DNA from: CAZUAQ01 sp964618455
Lineage (GTDB): Bacteria; Planctomycetota; Phycisphaerae; UBA1845; PWPN01
DNA length: 64,000 nt
Direction: 5' to 3'
Assembly (NCBI GenBank): GCA_964618455.1
Contig: CAZUAQ010000008.1
Span: 1 to 64,000 of the forward strand
A program made the position numbers and the translations under genes. The notes under the pieces were generated by a model, which had not been told where the DNA came from, ran no database searches, and was given only the letters and a program-made list of their open reading frames with translations. Position 1 is the stretch's first letter. Each line of letters opens with the position of its first letter. Shown piece after piece: positions 63,001 through 64,000 of the stretch.

Positions 63001-63300
63001 GAGGTCCTTGCACACTTCGGCCTCGACGGGCAGGCCATGGGTGTCCCAGCCGCCCTTGCGATGGCAGTAGTGCCCGGTCATCGTGCGGTAACGCGGGAAG
63101 ACGTCCTTGATGATGCGCGTCAGACAGTGGCCCGGGTGAGGCAGGCCGTTGGCGGTCGGGGGCCCTTCGTAAAAAACGAAGGGCGGGCTGCCCTCGCGCT
63201 GCTCGAGGGATTTCTCATAAATGCCGTGTTCCTGCCAGAAGGCCAGCATCTCCTTCTCAGCGGCGGGAAAGTCGAACTGGGCGGGTACGTCTTTGAACAT
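60037..63300 (-). CDS. ileS: Isoleucyl-tRNA synthetase (long, eukaryote-like type)
   Basis: This is a 1087-residue protein. I start it at ATG 63300 (MFKDVPAQ), which aligns with the usual IleRS start; a GTG at 63315 would add five residues. Class I motifs are PPTANGLPHPGH (HIGH) and KKLSKSKRN (KMSKS). The editing domain with WTTTPWTLPSN and GTGLVHVAPAFGEDDY is present, as is the anticodon-binding region. The length above 1000 residues and the C-terminal form fit the eukaryote-like type 2 IleRS. The expected zinc-binding C-terminal cysteine groups of type 1 are absent. Confidence 0.95.
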   Translation of the reverse strand: MFKDVPAQFDFPAAEKEMLAFWQEHGIYEKSLEQREGSPPFVFYEGPPTANGLPHPGHCLTRIIKDVFPRYRTMTGHYCHRKGGWDTHGLPVEAEVCKDLGIHTKEEIENYGIETFIKLCRDSVFRYTQQWEELTRRLGFWINLDEAYVTYHQSYVESVWWALKTLFDRGLLYQGHKVVWWWPQGGTALSAGEVGQGYREVDDPSITVRFRVKGEEKLSFLAWTTTPWTLPSNVALAVGEEVDYARIRVEDEEFILARELIPAVFKGLPIDVEKDIEVVKTVKGRELVGMEYEPIFRYAEPEGGPAWRVVAGDFVTLDAGTGLVHVAPAFGEDDYRVARENGIGFLQLVAPDGTFVPEATDFAGRFCKEADSDIIRWLKDHGVLLKREQYRHDYPFCWRAEDDPLIQYARKSWFIKTTDYRDKFLANNAKINWLPEHIRDGRFGNFLEGNVDWALSRERFWGTPLPIWECEKTGRQEAVASYAELLAKPGVAGTDVWEKAKADDPDLVEDLKVHKPYIDAVTYDSPHAEGARMRRVPEVIDCWFDSGCMPFAQWGYPHTPGSEKLFTSRFPADFISEAIDQTRGWFYTQLAISTMLFSEDYEGDRQTFGHDYPHPFRNCIVLGLMNGEDGKKLSKSKRNYKEPSYIFDREGADAMRWSMLSSQAPWTGARFKEETIATDQREFLIKLHNVYSFFVIYANIDHWTPGASDATDCELSELDRWLLAELNQTLADVRESMDRYENYPACRRLVDFVDALSNWYVRRSRERFWRSGMDGDKRAAYHTLWSCLCTTSRMIAPFVPFFAETLYQNLVRTHDTDAPESVHLCDYPDVDASQLDTKLAREMAIVREIASLGRAARVAAKMKVRQPLPVVELVLADPSHQAWLESHLALIADELNVKRVEFVTDADRYVTYEIKPNFKSLGPKFGKLAPKIKGALARADAARLRRELDDHEKVSLEVDGQTVELTPDDVQVTLQAKEGWAAAQGRAVVVVLSTEVTPELKSEGVARDVIHLIQTARKNARLDYQDRIRLQISGGDSVTQAIEAHRDTICDETLCSRLDTVAHLKDAQSVEEIEGETVSLAFTVDGD

Positions 63301-63495
63301 GGGCGGTCTACTCACGGTACGAGTGTGATCCCGGGGTCATCAAGGGCGACTTCAACGGAATCGCCCCATGAGTCGAATGCGATATAATATCGGATCTCTC
63401 CTTCGACATCCTCCCCCTGGGTATTCGTGGTGTTCCGGTGATGTGAGCCAGGTATAATGAGGCGTGACGCAAAGAAGGAAACGGGAGATTCCACC

Positions 63496-63729
63496 ATGGT
63501 CTATCATGGACATGTCCGCAACGGAAAGATCGAATTGGACGACAATGCCACTCTTCCCGAGGGGGTGAAGGTCAATGTGTCGGTCGTTCCGGGCGATGCC
63601 TCCGAGCATGAATCTCGTGAACGCTCACTTCAAGATCGTCTGAAATCGTTCATCGGCAGCGCTAAGGGACTGCCCGATGATGCGTCCACGAATGTCGACC
63701 ATTATCTCTACGGACATCCCAAGCGATGA
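63496..63729 (+). CDS. Antitoxin-like protein (AF2212/DUF104-type) upstream of PIN toxin
   Basis: This is a 77-residue protein from ATG 63496, eight bases after ACGGGAG. The N-terminal beta part (GHVRNGKIELDDN, LPEGVKVNVSV) follows the AF2212-like antitoxin pattern. The C-terminal helix and acidic part, RLKSFIGSAKGL, would bind the toxin. Its stop overlaps the start of the PIN gene (ATGA at 63726-63729), the typical arrangement of a toxin-antitoxin pair in which the antitoxin comes first. Confidence 0.7.
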   Translation: MVYHGHVRNGKIELDDNATLPEGVKVNVSVVPGDASEHESRERSLQDRLKSFIGSAKGLPDDASTNVDHYLYGHPKR

Positions 63730-64000
63730 GAGCGACGTTCGCGGATACCTCATTACATGTGTCGCTGGCGAATCCGCGCGACGTGAACCATCGAGCTGCC
63801 GTCACCTTGGCTGGGGATATTCGGAGTCGAATCGTCACGACCGAATACGTTCTGGTCGAACTCGGCAATTGGCTCTCTCGTTCAGGTGATCGCGCAGCAT
63901 TCCTCATTTTGATGGACCAAATCCGCGAGGATCCAGTCATCTCGGTTGCCTGGGCGAGTCCTGAATTGTTCGGTAGGGGCATGGATGTGTATCGTCAACG
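63726..64000 (+). CDS. PIN-domain toxin (VapC-like), truncated by window end
   Basis: The frame opens at ATG 63726 inside the antitoxin stop and remains open for 91 codons to the end of the window. FADTSLHVSLANPRDVNHRA at the start has the first conserved Asp of PIN nucleases, and TTEYVLVELGNWL carries the conserved Glu. The remaining acidic motifs lie beyond the window. PIN toxins cut RNA when not bound by their antitoxin. Because the gene is incomplete here, its full length is not known. Confidence 0.7.
   Translation, partial: MRATFADTSLHVSLANPRDVNHRAAVTLAGDIRSRIVTTEYVLVELGNWLSRSGDRAAFLILMDQIREDPVISVAWASPELFGRGMDVYRQ

Noticed and set aside
60112..63387. Very long plus-strand open frame opposite ileS (over 1000 codons)
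   Set aside because: High GC in a well-conserved ileS leaves few stops on the other strand. The product is rich in Arg, His, Ala and Val with no domain pattern, whereas the minus-strand protein is a clear synthetase.
63312..63497. Short minus-strand frame upstream of ileS
   Set aside because: It overlaps the antitoxin promoter and has no motif or ribosome-binding site.
1..64000. CRISPR arrays and insertion sequences
   Set aside because: No array of regularly spaced short repeats and no transposase frame or flanking inverted repeats were found. Repeated motifs are limited to the att repeats, the 25-bp pair and protein-encoded repeats.

Overview
This 64-kb stretch is GC-rich bacterial DNA, except for one AT-richer patch near the left end. 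Several features point to Planctomycetota, most likely the Phycisphaerae or a related uncultured lineage. They include secreted proteins ending in dockerin-like EF-hand pairs, PEP-CTERM proteins, a planctomycete-style zinc-ribbon membrane protein, an alternative complex III (ACIII) respiratory cluster and a Gfo/Idh/MocA-aldo/keto reductase fusion. This assignment rests on gene style only; there is no rRNA in the window.

Layout. (1) 1-2.8 kb: tRNA-Asp followed by a 2.7-kb decayed integrated element. It is bounded by a 47-bp direct repeat of the tRNA 3' half and holds an integrase stub, small cargo genes and an apparent DinB tail. (2) 2.9-8 kb, minus strand: secreted Kelch, pseudopilin, dockerin-like and PEP-CTERM proteins. 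(3) 8.6-12.5 kb: a small membrane protein, a K+ channel with RCK domains, a VCBS-repeat lipoprotein and a DUF2071 protein. (4) 12.6-28.4 kb, mainly minus strand: a TadG/VWA protein, a CAP lipoprotein, an SNase-like lipoprotein, an NPCBM glycosidase-like lipoprotein, an orphan sugar-type ABC ATPase, two tandem trypsin-like proteases and a metallophosphatase. (5) 28.4-30.2 kb: the amtB-glnB ammonium operon. (6) 30.7-47.1 kb, plus strand: a CII-like regulator, then actA-actB-actCD(fused)-actE-actF, a small membrane protein, ccoS-ccoN-ccoO-ccoP, a CPx P-type ATPase with a long C-terminal extension, and a SpoIIE-type phosphatase. (7) 47.1-55.1 kb: sugar and carbon metabolism, with a MocA-AKR fusion, a GH116 glucosidase, L-rhamnonate dehydratase and a divergent KRCGH lyase. 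(8) 55.2-64 kb: tRNA-Tyr, a PEP-CTERM protein, a dUTPase, a class III aminotransferase-like protein lacking the PLP lysine, a zinc-ribbon membrane protein, purN, ileS, and a PIN toxin-antitoxin pair cut by the window end.

How it works together. The core of the window is one respiratory module. ACIII should oxidise quinol and pass electrons through its monohaem cytochrome to the cbb3-type (C-family) oxidase encoded directly downstream, and CcoS plus the P-type ATPase would supply copper for that oxidase. Around it lies a secretome and sugar-use inventory typical of a heterotroph that degrades polymers.

The most interesting points for follow-up are the tRNA-Asp mini-island, the ACIII-cbb3 module with its ActC-ActD fusion and extended copper ATPase, the CII-like regulator with a 16-bp palindrome in its promoter, the lysine-less aminotransferase, and the GH116 enzyme with a beta-sandwich inserted in its N-terminal domain.
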